Shown: positions 32,201 to 45,439, counted from the stretch's first letter. The stretch is DNA of 64,000 bases from Timema cristinae (GCA_039000515.1 JBCFYV010000291.1:62001-126000), one strand, 5' to 3'. Numbers and translations: made by a program. Notes: generated by a model from the sequence alone, not told the origin.

Positions 32201-33170
32201 TTAAAAGTTTCGGGGAGACGTAGGGTTGCAATTTTCAGGTTCAAAAAACGTCCCCTCCACTTCTTCGCCGTCAAGATCGTGAGTCGTAACGACAGGTTGT
32301 CGAAACAGACCTACTGACTTTGAAAATCTTTTCGCTCCAATTGTTTTCGTACCCCTTTTCAACAGCTTTTTGGATTTGCTAATACGCACCGTGCCCCGAC
32401 TTTTATTTTGGGCTTCGAGCTTGGACCCCCTTTTGCCGTACAGTTTATCTCTGCTTGAAGCACTTATTTTCAAAAACGTCGGGGGGGCCCCATTTTGTAC
32501 TGGAATCTTGGCCCCGTTGAAAGCGTCGACTAGGTCTTGGAGGACGTCCACAACGTACGTGTATTTTTGGAAAAGTAGCGCCCATTCCTTCAGATTCTAT
32601 TGAACCGTCCCATGCTTACCTTCCTTTGGATTATGATGGTTAGTAATACGCCTTCTGCTTGAAAAAATTTCCGGACTGCCTGCCTAACTCTGTCCCCTGT
32701 CCGTCTGTTGCTAGAGGTTTACGCCCGTTTTTCTTGAAAATGTCCTGAAAGGCGTCCTCACGAGCCCTCGCTTGGATGAACGTCCCGCCCAGGCATCTTA
32801 CTAAACCTCGATGACGGTGAGCAAGACACTGCCCCGTCGTTTTTATTTTCTGAAAATTCCATATCTTTGAGTGCTTCCCAGAGATCGTCAATTTTTGCAC
32901 CACTACTTGTTGCGTGGAAATTTTTTTATTACGGGGTTTGGTAGGTAAAAGCGCCTCGCACGAAGCCATTCTCAAAAATTTTTTTCGGGATTTTTTTTGG
33001 GACGCCTTTTGAGCGACCCGCCCTGAAAACCCTGCGGGATGAGAAGGTCGTAGTGATGCGGCTAGACGTTCCTTTAAGCTTAAGGGCACCCCCTTTTTCG
33101 CCCCTTCTTCATTTTCTTCTTCTTTGGGCTTTGCGGGGTGAAGTTTGTGGTACGGGCCGGATCTCAAAGG
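32201..33170 (-). pseudogene. Polinton integrase remnant, copy A
   Basis: 33167-32640 holds the N-terminal module (LAASLRPSHPAGFSGRV, then TKPRNKK) and part of the core (DAFQDIFKKNGRKPL, TDGQGTEL, NFFKQKAYY). 32551-32201 holds the post-catalytic part (MDVLQDLVDAFNGAKIP, LYGKRGSK, VRISKSKK, LDGEEVEGTFFEPE). The middle with the first Asp and the Glu of the active site is not continuous. Unlike the compact element's integrase, it has the long N-terminal 'HPAGF' extension. Confidence 0.65.
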
Positions 33171-33584
33171 GCCAAACGTTTCGGGTTCAAAATAAATTTT
33201 TTTGGAATTTTATTTTTTGCAGCGCCTGAAAAAACTTCGCCCCCCTGACGGTTCGCGTGTTTCTTGCTCTACCAATCGTTGACTAAATCCACAATATTGG
33301 ATCCACGAAGAGGCGTTTTTGAATACCCTTCTCCGTTTGAGTCCCAAGAGAGCCGCCTCGGGATTAATATTTCTAGTAAAATTCAGCTTTTTTACTGCCG
33401 GGCTGGTCAGTATTAATACATTGGGAGGGAAGTAAAAACCTTTCGGGGGTGGTAGTGGGGGTTTCAGATGGGGGGGGTTTTTGACTAAAGTGTAGATGGC
33501 TGTAGCACTTGGGGGAAAAGTCCATTTGACTTGTTCAAGTTTTGAACGGGTTTTTTTCCATTTCCTTGTCCAACTCGGAGACCA

Positions 33585-33980
33585 CTAGATTTTTTGCCGA
33601 ACCCGTTGTTGGTGGTGTTTTCGAACGGGAATGTTTCCGGGGACACCAATACATTTTTTTTCGTGTTTTCCCTTATTTACTTGTTGAAAAAGGGAAACCC
33701 GGGGACCCGTGATTAAAGGGCAAAAATTTGGGGCAAAAACGCTCCCCCTTTTTGAACGATAGTCGTCCTTCTTCTTCCGCACCTCCTCTTTGACCAGTTG
33801 CCAACACCTGCTTGTGAGCCTTAATTTTGTCTTTGCGCATTTTTCAGCGTTACCGCCTTTTAAAGTGTTGTAGGCACACTCGCAAACAGAGTCAACCTTT
33901 CTTGTCGGCCTTTTTTCATAAACGCGAACTTGCGCGGTTCTTTCGATACATCGCACTAGCAGAGGTGCCTGCTTCAGCAC
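33585..33980 (-). pseudogene. Conserved CECA-motif protein, copy A
   Basis: A 131-aa stretch with KVDSVCECAYNTLKGGNAEK, a basic middle and a Gln-rich end. The same protein occurs in copy B at 55495-55975. The order (Cys pair, basic helix, Gly-rich hydrophobic patch, Glu/Lys-rich tail) recurs in invertebrate Polintons; the function is unknown. It lies between the ATPase and the integrase in both copies. Confidence 0.5.
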
Positions 33981-34127
33981 TTTGGCTCAGGGTTATGAAT
34001 GATCTTAAGGGGGAAGTGTCGGTGTTTTATAGCTTTTCGCGGAAATTTCACGAGCAGCCACATTTGGCGGGTTCATATCGAACCATTTGGGTACCTTTTT
34101 TTTAAATCTAGAAATTATGCCGTGAGG

Positions 34128-34640
34128 CTACTTGTAGCATGGGTGAAACCCTTTTGTAAAACAGGGGGAAATTTTCGGGAAGACTTGTCGGCAAGTGTTG
34201 AACTGATTTACCCCTTGGGAAATTTTTAAAAAGCACGATAAATGTGCGTTTAAAAAAAATGTCTTTTTGGGCCCTTTGCCTAGGAATATATTTTTGTGTA
34301 AGGTACTACGCAATATTTGATGGTGGCATCCTTTGGTGAAAAGTCGACGCCACTTCGTTGGCTTCACGCTCAGGTCGTCCAGGAAAATCAGTTTGGGGAC
34401 CCATTACAGACGTCACCCTTTCCGGAAAACCCCTTTTAAGAAAATGACGGGGGGACTTGTCCCGTTTGTTCGAATCCCGTTGCAAAAAACATAAACCATT
34501 GATTTTATCAAATTTAACGTCACACTTGTGTCCAATTGACGGAAAAAGCTGCTACAAAATGATTTTTCCACACCGGAGGGCCGCTTATGTGGCCGAAAAT
34601 GGATGTTTCAACTTGTCCAAAATGTTTGAACTGAGCTTAT
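34128..34640 (-). pseudogene. Packaging ATPase remnant, copy A
   Basis: Open part 34367-34128 has LFTKGCHHQIL, then IFLGKGPKKTFFLNAHL. This corresponds to the post-Walker-B half of Polinton packaging ATPases. The Walker A loop is not legible upstream. Copy B has the Walker B region LIILDDLM. Confidence 0.6.
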
Positions 34641-34659
34641 AAGCATATGATTGTATTTA

Positions 34660-35340
34660 TGGGATAGGAGGGGGGTGGGGGTGAAGACGTAAAACACAAA
34701 ATAACAATTTTTACAATATTTTTTAAAACAAAAAAAAAGTAACACCGTGTAAAGTATACGGAATATTTAAATATAAATTGTTTGTAAAAACAAAAGCTGA
34801 GAAAAAAGTATACCCCCAGTTAAAGTTAACTGTAAATATTTAAAATATAAAATTTGTGTGTTAAAAACATAGCGGTTTTGTTTCACACAGTAAAAAGTAT
34901 ACTGTAAAATTTTTAAATATGGGGAAAAATAGGGGCCTGGGTACAAAAGAAAAAAAATATAATGTAAAAATTTTAAAAAAAAAATATTAAAATCAGTCTA
35001 TCATATTTGACTGAAAAAAATATATCAACAATTATTAGTTTTAAAAATAAAAATATATCAATAGTTTTCAGAAAAAAATATATATACAAACAATGTTTTA
35101 GATTTAAAAAATTTTAATAACAAACATTTGGCTAGAATTAAAAAATAACAAGTAACAATTGACTAAAAAAAAATCAGGTAGGCAGAGGACTGTACGGGAA
35201 AATAAAAAAATATAAAAAAGTACCCGGGTGCTAAAAAAATAAAAAAAAATATGCTTGTTTTCATGCGAAAAAAAATAAAAAAATCTCAAATCTTTAAAAA
35301 AAGGGTATGTAGTGGAATGTCCAGAGTGAAAAAAAAAAAA
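34660..35340. repeat. AT-rich spacer with ~60-bp repeats between PolB and ATPase, copy A
   Basis: Degenerate repeats containing AAAAGTATAC, AATATTTAAATATAA and TTTTTACAA. The better preserved counterpart in copy B is at 56700-57200. No gene. Confidence 0.55.
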
Positions 35341-35426
35341 AAGATGATTATTCAGCCCGTCAAAATACCCCTTTTATTCGGGGCGAGCGCTTTACAAGGA
35401 CTCTGATCCCCAAAACGGAAACGTTT

Positions 35427-38400
35427 AAAATCATCTTTTTATCCTCTTTGGTGTACACGGGCCGGGTTAGACTTTACCCTGCAAACGGAAACATAAGCGA
35501 AGCCCTTTTTAAATTTTTTGTGCGGTATCTGTATGTATTTTCCCGCAGCCTGTTCGGGACCATCGCTTTCAAAATTTCAAAAAAACTCGTTCGGTCCCAA
35601 GTTTTGGTGACCCGCGAACCTTGCACACCGTTTTTTGGTTTGGCAGGATCACGCCAACGCAAACTCGGTAACGAATTTTTTGGGACCACCAATACAAAGG
35701 CGCTAATGTAGCTTTCCGGACCGTAACCTAAAGTTCATCAGGAGGTCACCAAAAAAGTCCCCGGTCGGGGGACCCCAAATCCCGGGGGCGTTCAGTGAAT
35801 AGAACCTTCGATCATAATTAAAACGCGTCCCCCAATTGTTCAAGATCTGTAAAGTGAAACCCTCCATAGAGTCGGTAGCACGCCACCCCCACACTGGTTG
35901 GGGTTAGGGCGCAACGCGTCACGCGATCCTTGTAATTGGGAACATAACCCATATTTACATCAATGACGTGCCCAGGGGTGATGTAGGGACCCGTCAGGTA
36001 CTTGTGGACGCCCTGATAGTCTTGACAAAAATACTTGGTAAATCGGGTTTTTGCCCAAACTTTCCCCATAGTGAATTTAAAAAAGTTTTGCCAGGGCGGG
36101 GACCAGGGTTTTTTTAAAAAAAGAGCCCAAAAACGGTTTTACCCCTTCCCTTTCCTCATAAATTTTGAATGTAGTAACTTTTCCTCTGTGAGGTACACCC
36201 TTGGGCCCCCGCTGGGTTCTGTTTAATTTTTAAAAAAAGGTCAATGTACCCGGAAACAACCCCCCAGAACGCGTCTGACGGGCATAAACAGATACATTTT
36301 TACTCCCACACTTCGTGCACTGCTTCAAAGGTGTAGCCTTTCTCAACGGCTTTCCGGATCTGTCAATCACCCCGACGCGTCAACCCCGCATCTTTTTTTT
36401 TCTTGTGCTGACACCCCGGTTTTTATCCTCCCCGCATTTCCTGCACAAGATAACATTAGCTTTTCGTGCTCCTGGTAGGGAATCGGGCAGGAAAAACTCG
36501 CGGAGGCTCACTGAACTTTTGTATGCCTTTACTTGATCTTAGACGGACAATTTGGTTCAAGTGAATTTTTTGGGGGCCCACGGGTATTTTTTGTATTCAA
36601 ACGTATGGATACAAGAACAACATCCAAGTACTTTATCTTCTCCCCAAGAAAGGTCTGTTTCGTGAAGAGCTTTATACAATTTGTACCCCCCCAAAAAAGC
36701 ATCCCCGGGACTGAGAGGTTCCTTTGGGAACACCCCTGCTGGAACAAATTTCCAATCCTTTCTTGCGTTTCATCGCATTTAAAAATGCCTCCCACTCTCT
36801 ACGACCGTGTAGGGCATTCTAAAATTTCCAAACAAGCCCTGGTCGCTTCATAAAGCGCTCCCCTGGTCTCGGGGGGCTATTTTGACGGGGGGGTCCCGTC
36901 AGGGGAACAGAGAGGGGGACCGTGCCAATAACAGCCAAAACTGGAAATAGTGGTGGATCTCCACTTTAACAACACCGTCAAAACTCGCCCTAAAACCCTA
37001 TTTCCTCACGGCCCTTACCCGCATAAGAAAAGACACCGGTTATGGGCCCCCCAGCAGAGCCATTGTCAGCGACGTGCGACTGTTTTGGGCGCGCACCCAT
37101 AGCCACCGTTTGGGGTAATACCCATAGTATTCCTTTAAAATGACTTCGGGGGTAAACCAACATGGCCGCTCCAGCTATCGTACACCCTCTTGAAAGGATC
37201 TACCTTTTCTTTTTCCAGACATCTCTCTAAACTTCAGGGAGGCCTTCCGTAGGATCTCACATCTTTTTACACATTACAGTTCCCAACTCGCGTTTAAAAT
37301 CAAAGACATAGTTATCTTGACCAAGCTCAACACTTTCAAAGTGCTCCTTTCCCCAACTGACATCTCGCCGATCGTAGTCCTCCTTTTTTTTTGGGGCAAG
37401 GGACCCTATACCCCCGCGTTTTCTTTTTAGAAAAAATGGGGGGAAAAGTCCCCCCTTGGGCCCAAAACCGTCCCAAGCGAAAATTTTGGGCAATTTGGAC
37501 ACGACATCGGGAGAAAATTCAGGAGTCAATAAAGTGGGGCGGCCGTAAGCAGGGAAAGATTTTTCCCCCCTTCATTTAATTCGGGGTCCATTTTTTAACC
37601 TCCATCTATATTTTAAAAAAAAATTTCCATAAGGATTTTTCGTTTTGGGCCCGGGGGGGTGATATCCGTAAATTTTGAAGCTTTTAAATTTTAACAATAA
37701 AATTTGAAAAATTGGGCCTTGTGGTACACCCTTGAATAGCGAGTCCTATCGCCCCACACGGTGCAAGGTGATCATTTGCCTCTATATGAACACAGGGCCC
37801 TTTCAACACGTTTTCACGACACATGGTTTGGTCGTGTAATACGTGCTGACCGCAACTTAAGAAACGTTTCTTGTCGCTTCAAAGCATAGAAAAAAATGAA
37901 AACTCTTTTCAGTGACGGCTTTGACGGGGGCCCGTTTAATACAAAATACCAAAGGACGATGGGTTTTTGCAACTCTACAAAAAGTCTCATAACACCTATG
38001 TGAAAAATTTGATTTTTCCAAAATGAAAAATTGCCCCCAACCCGCAAAATTTTTTACATCACGACCGATCTGTGACCCCTGAAAAACCCGAGACTTTTAT
38101 GGTTATCAAAACATGTCTGGGTTTTTGAACCAACACCACTTTTCACAAAGCACAGATCGGGCTCCGCACAAACCCCTTAGCGTGGGACTTTTTGCACGCG
38201 GATTCACACTTGTGTTTGTTTTTTGTGTTGAAGGTACAGACACTCGCGGGAAAATACGAGCCTTAAAAGCGGGTCAAGGATTTATGGTCAAAAAGGGGTT
38301 TTTCTTATCGTCGGAAAAACAAATAAGGTACCCCTAAAGGAATTTTGGAGGGGGTAGGCCCTCATAAGGACCTTCCCCCCCGACGTTCCCTGAACCTGTG

Positions 38401-39040
38401 ATTTTTTATTCGGGGAAAAATATGCTTTAAATTGTTTCAGTTGGTTTTATTCCACCACCCTTCAAAAGATTACACGGGCATCAGGCATAGTTTCCTCTGC
38501 TTTGAGTTTTTTTATTTGGGCGACCCATTTTTTTTGTTTAAAGGGGTTTACGTCCATACATCCTGGTTCTCTTTTTTGTCACATAAGCTTGGCGCAACCA
38601 ATCACGGCAAGACAAAAAGTGCGTCATTTTGAAACGTAAGATCCTTGGTTTTTACGGCATATTGCTACGGGGGAAGTTTTATCACATTTAGATTTCCCCT
38701 CCCGCGAGGCTCCTTAAAATGGGAGGTTTAACGTACAATGGGGCAGTACTCAAAACAACTATTTTCCCGCCACGGACTTACGTTTTCAAGCACTGTAAGC
38801 TTTTAGTGGCTCCTCCAAAGAGACATACACAGGGCTTAACGTTAGTCGTGTTTCCCCCAAAAGTAAACCACGGGTCATCGGCGCAACGCCTGTCCTGCAA
38901 CCCATGGGGCAAATTTGTAATTTGTTCTTCAATTACTTATTTCGTCACGAACGCTTGTGGGCACCCAATGTCCGTAATTTCCTACCATAAAAAAAAGCCC
39001 CAATTTTTTAATCCCTCTTCGAGATGCGAAGGGGGCGCCA
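35427..39040 (-). pseudogene. Protein-primed DNA polymerase B remnant, copy A
   Basis: Broken pieces in copy B order. Near 38590 is LRQAYVTKKREPGCM (N-terminal region). At 37529-37257 are DVVSKLPKIFAWDGFGPKGG and the exonuclease/linker region. At 36795-36529 are MLFWGGTNCIKL and IKYLDVVLVSIRLNTK, the motif A region. At 36069-35818 is TPTSVGVACYRLYGG, and at 35692-35474 the C-terminus. Almost every 100 bases the frame changes. The motif C position reads NYDRRFYS rather than DTDS. Confidence 0.65.
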
Positions 39041-39399
39041 TTTTGCAAATTCCCCCCATACTTGATTAACAAAGGCCCCTAATTCCGGTTGAAAGGGGAA
39101 AAGACGGGCCCCTACGCCGGGTCCATGGGGCCCCCCTTTTCCCCCCCGCCACCGGGGCTCGAACGCCCCCTCCCCGGCGTAGAGGCCCGGGGTGAAGAGT
39201 TCCGGCTTGCATGGACACAGGGGCTCGAACCCCCCCTCTCTGAGGGGGCGATGCGGCTACATAGGTGGGGGTGCCACCGTGGTGATGGTGGCTCTGGGTC
39301 ATCTCGCCTTTTTTCCGGGCCCCCAATTTAACTATAACACAGTCAAAGTAACCTTTTTACAACAGGGCCCTATTTTTTCTTTTAAAAAGTATAATAGTT

Positions 39400-40490
39400 T
39401 GAATTTTCAATTGCTTTAGACTAAAGGCATTTTCAGAATGAGTCAGGTTTGGGGGGAGGGAAGTGAAAATTTTCTTAGTTTTCCTTGGGAAGATTCGACC
39501 TAACACTCATCTCTTAAAACTTTTTTGTATTATTTTTAAATTATACATGTTCAATTTTCAATTGCTTTTGACGTAACCGACATTTACAGGTGCGTCAGAT
39601 TCGGCGGAGGGAGAGTGGAAAAAATTGTTCTAGTTTTCCTTTCTAAGATTTAAGCTCAAACCACTCTTTAAAACTTTTTGTATTATTTTAATACATGTTC
39701 AATTTTTTAATTCTTTAGACGTAACCACATTACAGAAGTGCGTCGCACTTGCGGCGGGGGAGAGTGAAAAAAATTTTCCTAGTTTACCTTTCTAAGTTTT
39801 AAGCCAAACTCATCCTTTAATCTTTTTTTTTATTTTATTATTTTTATAGAAATTTTTAATTTTTTTAATTTCTTTAGACGTAACCGACATTTACGAAGTG
39901 CGCAGCACTTGCGGCGGAGGAGAGTGAAAAAAATTGTCTCTAGTTTACCTTTTAAGATTTGAAGCCAAACTCTCTCTTTAATCTTTTGTATTATTTTTAT
40001 TATTATAGCATTTCAATTTTTCAAATTTCTTTTGCGTAAAAGACTTTTCAAAATGCGTCAGCACTTTCGGCGGAGGGGGAGTGAAAAAAATTGTCTCTAG
40101 TTTACCTTTCTAAGATTTGAAAACTCAAATCATCTCTTTAATACTTTTGTATTATTATATTTTATAGCATGTTCAATTTTTTAAATTTCTTTAGACGAAC
40201 CCACTTTTTCGAATCGCAGCATTGCGGGGGAGGGGGGAGTGAAAAAAATTGTCTCTATTTACCCTTTCAAATTTTAAACTCAAACTCATCTCTTTAAAAA
40301 CTTTTTGTATTTTTATTATTTTAGCATGTTCAATTTTTCAATTCTTTAGACTAACACATTTACAAAAGGGGTCACACTTGCGGCGGGGGGGAGTGAAAAA
40401 TATTTTCCCTTTTTTACCTTGCTAAGATTTTAAAACAAACTCACTCTTTAATACTTTTGTTTTTATTTTATACATTTTAGCGCGGGGATT
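39400..40490. repeat. ~155-bp satellite, about seven copies
   Basis: Units start TTCAATTTTTCAATTCTTTA followed by GACGTAACC, then ACATTTACAGAAGTGCGTCAG, CTTGCGGCGGAGGGAGAGTG, TCTAGTTTACCTTTCTAAG and CTCATCTCTTTAA. Starts are near 39404, 39550, 39697, 39858, 40013, 40169 and 40329. Homopolymer errors blur the copies. Non-coding. Confidence 0.85.
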
Positions 40491-42370
40491 ACTCTTAAGA
40501 TACTTTTCGTTTAATTTTTTTCAACTACGAAAATGCAATTTATTTAAAAAAAAAAACCCGAGATTATGCTCGCTAAAGAATTTATAGCTATGAAATAGAT
40601 GTTGTTTTAACCCCGCTAAGGGGTAGACAGCCCCCCGCACTTAACACAACGAAAGTTAGACCCTTTAAAAGGGGGAGAAAAATTTAGTTTAAACAGTTTC
40701 TTAAAAAGGGGAAAAAACTGTTAACCCTTTTAAAAACATTTTTTTAGTTATCATAACTACTAGCGCCTCCCCATATTGAAAATTCTAAGGGAGCTGTATC
40801 CAAAAAAAACATTTTCTTTTTTTATAAAAAAACACAACTTTTAAAATATGTTTGGGGTAAAAAAAAGCGGAAAAAATTGACAGAGGAAAGTACAGCCCTT
40901 AACTAAAAAAACATTTTACTAATTAACCTGCCGTGTAAACATAAAAGAAAACGAAACTTTTGATGGAATTAAAAAAAGTACGCCCCAAAAAGGTCGCCAG
41001 ACCAAATTTAGTACAAGAAGAATAAACCCATTTTATCCCTGTTTTTATTCGAACCCCTGGACTGCATGCAAATTTTTTTTAAATTTTTTACTATTTCCAT
41101 CATAAAAAAAATGTACGGGCTATTTATGCAGAGTGAAAAGTGCTGTCTAAAGTTTGATTACAATTTTGACTTTGTACAGGAAATGAACCCGTACCCGGGA
41201 CACAAAATGATACTCGATACATTGTAAAACGACAAATAAAATTTTTTTTGTCTTTGAACCCGGACCCTTATTGAACAAAATAGTTGAAAACCAGTATTTT
41301 TGCTTATCCAAGAGGGAATTTACCAAGGACTCCCCCCCTGGGCCCGTATAAATCATACAGGTAGGATTTTTATAAACTTTTTAAAAGCAATATAGTTTTC
41401 CCCGCTCTAAACTGTAACACACGCATTTTTTTTACACTAAACGAGTAGTAAAAAACTCACTGCTTGCAATTGTTTTCGATATGAGGGGCGAAAACAGGAT
41501 TTGGCGAGAGAAAAAGCTAAATGACTATGGCTACAGTAGAAGGGACTTACATACAGTCGGGCAAAAGGGGCCAAATCTGCCCAAAAAGGGGAGCGCATTT
41601 CCCCCGGCGACGAGGGGGCAACGGTGGGAGGGGGGGGGGGCGCGAAGATACAGGGGGGGGTCCGGGGGGACTAGTGGCTCGGCGTGGGACCGATTCGTAA
41701 GGGCGTCTCCGGGGGAGTGATGTTTCAACTGACGGTATCACCCCCCAAGCCCCCTTTTCTAAACCGACGGCCCAAGTCTGAAATTAAATAAAACAAATTA
41801 ATTAGCTTTACAGGAAAAAAAACAAAAACCAACAGACCCAATAATAAAGTTTTTTTGTCTGTTACTTTCCATCGAACAGTTACCATACGTTGCAAATCCC
41901 GTTTTATCGAACAGTAGCAGCTGGTCCCGGCTACGGGGTCCTCCGGGTTTTAGATCCCTCCCAAACATCGGGGGGTTTTAACTAACAAAAAGAAAAACAC
42001 CATTTACGCCCACTGTTTATCAACAAAAAAAAAACACCCGTTAAAAAATACAGAAAAAAACTTACCTAAATTTTGAAAATTTTTTTAGCGACCGAAACTC
42101 ATTTTTTTTATGTTCGGCGGCGCAATCACAAATTGAAAAAGACCAAATGTAATGAGCGGGGTTTTATTTAACCCTCTTTAAAAAGCCTGCCGTCTGTAAT
42201 GACCTAATACTCTAATGTGTCTCTGCGCATGGCAACACAGCCTGTCCATAAGCCCTTTGTAAATCCCCTTATTTCGGGAGTCGCATCGACCCCGCGAAGT
42301 GACGGGTGCCCGCTCGATGCTCTGTTTTCCCCGCCCCTTTAAAAATGATAAGAATGACCCCGACACGGAA
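40490..42370. other. AT-rich sequence of poor consensus, no gene seen
   Basis: Long A and T runs alternate with G-runs. 41590-41760 is GC-rich with long G-runs (GAGGGGGCAACGGTGGGAGG) but has no protein-like frame. Nothing recognisable otherwise. Confidence 0.4.
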
Positions 42371-42376
42371 AGAAAC

Positions 42377-42440
42377 CTGGATGCTCAGTGGTCAGAGCAA
42401 TGGCTTCTAAGCCAGAGGGCCCGGGTTTTATTTCCGTGTC
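42377..42440 (+). mobile_element. tRNA-like SINE head
   Basis: The D-arm-like GGATGCTCAGTGGTCAGAGC is followed by an anticodon-like TGGCTTCTAAGCCA and the B-box-like CCCGGGTTTTATTTCC. The acceptor stem is not complete and the T-arm is degenerate, so it is a SINE head rather than a gene. Confidence 0.5.
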
Positions 42441-42449
42441 CCGGGCCCT

Positions 42450-45200
42450 GGGCTTAGATTAGTGTGGAATTTACCTTTCCTTATAAGCAGCAAAATTATT
42501 TTGGGGATTGTCAGATCAGCGGGGGGGGGAAACATGAAACGAAACCGGCTGGGAGCGATTTGGGGTTTAAAAATTTTCCCTCGCCAAAAGGCGAAAAAAT
42601 TTTGGGTATTTTTAAACTCTCGCTCCCCGCAAAGCGGGGAACATACCCAAGATATTTAAAAACCGTGTGGAACTCGTCACCTTTCCCTTTAAAAATTAAC
42701 AACATATTCTTACTAGTTTTTTTTTTTTTGACAATCAACAATTAATTACAAACGCAAAATTATTTAGGGCTTGTCGACTGGATCTTACGTTAAAAGGGGG
42801 TTTGCTGTTTAAAGTATATGCTGTATACACAACTTGAGACTATGAATATGTTTTAAAAAGTGAGTATTAGGCAGAAATTTTTTTTGCTTTTTTACCCTAG
42901 AATTATTTGTATGCAGACACCCGACTTGACGTATGAATACGGGGGGTTTTGACTGTTTAAAAATCACTTGGCTTGGGGTATGATAAAAACCCGCAATTTT
43001 TAAAAAAAACCCTTTAAATTTACTTATTTATTATTTTAAACTCTCCAGAAAAACCCTTTCACTAACTAAATGGCTTTGATGCCATTAGTGGGGGGATAAA
43101 CAAGCACGAAAACCCTGTACGGGAATTAAATAATTTAATATAATATTAAATATTAAATAAGATAACCTTTACAATGTTCCCCAGTTAAAAACCTGGGAAA
43201 AAAATCATGGGCTATAATTTTTGATAAAAAAATAAAAACTTTTACAAATTTTTTAAAATAAAATACTAGGAAAAAAATCACGGTGTTTATATAACTTTTT
43301 GAACATTCCGAATACGAATGAATACAAACCGGGTTTCCATGGCTTTTTCACTTTCGCAAAATTGGGGGATGAAACGGCGTTTCCCCCCTGCAAAAATCCT
43401 ATGTAAATCAGGAAGAAAAAAAATTAAATGAATCAACATTATGTGTGAAGCTAAAAATAAAACCCCGGTGCATCCAACCCGGGTTTTAAGTCCACCTCCC
43501 CCCCTAACAAAAAAAAAAAGGGGGAAAAAAAGATTTTTTAGTCCATGTGCTCATATTCGGAGTGCTGTCATAAAAGAGAGTAGTTTTTCCGAGATGAACC
43601 TGACCCCTACCACTTGGACAGCGGTCACTTCATGTTTTAATCCGTGCTAATAAATTTTATCGCAACAAAAGCTTTAAAACTCCCACTTTTCCCCCCATAT
43701 TTTGTAGTTAGTCTTTTGCTATAGTAGCGCCTTAAACCATGTGGTCATTCTTTAGTTACGGCAATGATAAGCTAAATACCCGTTTCATATTTGTTTTACA
43801 ATACAATTACCGAGGGTTTGCCATTTTTAAATTTTTCTGTACTTAGTCCGCTCTTTTCAAGGGCAGAGAAATTTTTAAAAAATTTTAGTCGAATTTTGCG
43901 GTGTTACGCCTATTAAGGGGAACAAATAATCGTCCCTTTTTAAGGCGCGCAGAAAATTTTTTGGCCCCGGGTAGAATCCTCTAGACACCAGATCATTCAC
44001 ACACGACTTTCAAATAACTTTCTATAGAAGTTTTCACCCTGCAAAACGGGCGTCGCTAAAAACTACCCCCTCAGTGCATCTGAAGTCTCCGCAATGTTTA
44101 GTCATTGATGTTTGGGCTTAAATTTTAAAGGGGTATAGGCGAACATTAAATTCAATATAATTGCGAGCATTAAATTATAATGGGGTAAGAAAAAAAGGGT
44201 GTTTTCACTTTAAAAGTGGGTAGCAGCAACGACTTACAAACTAGGGTTTTATTTTAATTCAAAAATATTCGGGTGGAGGGGTCCCCTCCACATACCAAAA
44301 AGTTGGGTCTGTGGGAGAGAGTGTTGGGCCTCCACTTTCATGGGATGTAAAAACAGTTTGCGTTTAACGGGGGTTTTTTTAACTGCCCTACAGGGTCATT
44401 TTGAGAAACCAAAGACTCCCAAGGTGAATGGAGGTTATTTCGGTACGTCACCCCCAGAGGTAATGACCGGGGAGGGGGAAAACCCGGGTGAACAACCCCG
44501 GCCCCTTTAGGAAAGGGGTGGGGGGGGAAAAGTGAAAGGTGAGTTGGGCTCAGAAGGGAGCAAGCCCTGCCAGAGAACTTGTTCATTTTCTATCGGGCAT
44601 CCGGGGAGAAAACGGGATGGCTCTACTTCACAATAAAACGCGCCAATTGATGAAAAAAAAAACCCTACCTACCAAAAAATAAAAAACTCCAACGCCTCTA
44701 TCCTACCAAATAACAAAAATAAAACCAAAATGTCCGGGGTTATAGGGGGGGGAAAAGGGGGGGGAGGGGTGGGGGCGGGAAAAAACAAACCCCAATATAG
44801 CCTTTTCGATAAAACGCTCTGACTATACAGTTTTATGTAAAATGACTGTTCTGAACTTCCCCCCCCAAAAATAACCTTTTTAAATAAAAAGTCTGACATA
44901 TAGCAGTTTTTTTATAAAAGACTGTTTTGAAACGCCCCCAACACTACTGAATTATTTTCTTGACATCTTTTTTAATCAAAATAGAGTGGTGATTTACGTC
45001 AAAGCTCCCAAATGGTTGATTTATGGATAGTTTTTTTTTAAATGAGAAGAACAATATTTAGATTATAAAAAATTCATAAAATTTAGCACAAATAGCTATT
45101 TGGCATTTTAGTAAGGTTTTTCCCCGGCTCCTATAATGACACAGCACGCTAGATAAGGTCCTGATCGACGTTCTTCGACTTTAGTTTTTAGCTCATTGTC
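42450..45200. other. AT-rich non-coding sequence of poor consensus
   Basis: No protein-like frame. There are many homopolymers (for example a G-rich run at 44740-44780) and long AT tracts. Confidence 0.4.
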
Positions 45201-45204
45201 TTAC

Positions 45205-45430
45205 TAACCGTTCGGGCTATACATTTTTTCCCCCCGTTAATGGGGTAGTAGTGATGAAGGTAGAATGTAGGTAAAATAGACCTGAAACTTGCATATAGAA
45301 ATAAAAGAATAACATTTAAAAAAAATATCTCAGAATGACCGGCTGCGAATATGAACCCCGATCTCCCCGTTGCCAGTGGGCTAACTAAATTGAGCCTTGC
45401 ATTAGTTTACGTACTAAACTAGTGCCGCCA
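45205..45430 (-). mobile_element. tRNA-derived SINE copy
   Basis: The plus strand has the family tail CTAACCGTTCGGGCTATACA, the body GGGGTAGTAGTGATGAAGGTAG, and at the right a degraded B box (inverse of GCGAATATGAACC). Same family and orientation as 19229-19450. Confidence 0.55.
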
Positions 45431-45439
45431 TGAATGATT

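Larger units (their letters stand above)
28320..45000. other. Segment with abnormal homopolymer inflation
   Basis: From about 28320 the sequence is full of G, C, T and A runs of 4-8 bases. Copy B has mixed bases at the matching places (for example 28985-29060 against 50761-50830). Single-base differences appear replaced by the neighbouring base. This looks like a low-accuracy long-read consensus. Frames inside are unreliable. Confidence 0.6.

Noticed and set aside
36533..36853. 106-codon plus-strand frame
   Set aside because: Antisense shadow of the PolB motif A region, which is legible on the minus strand.
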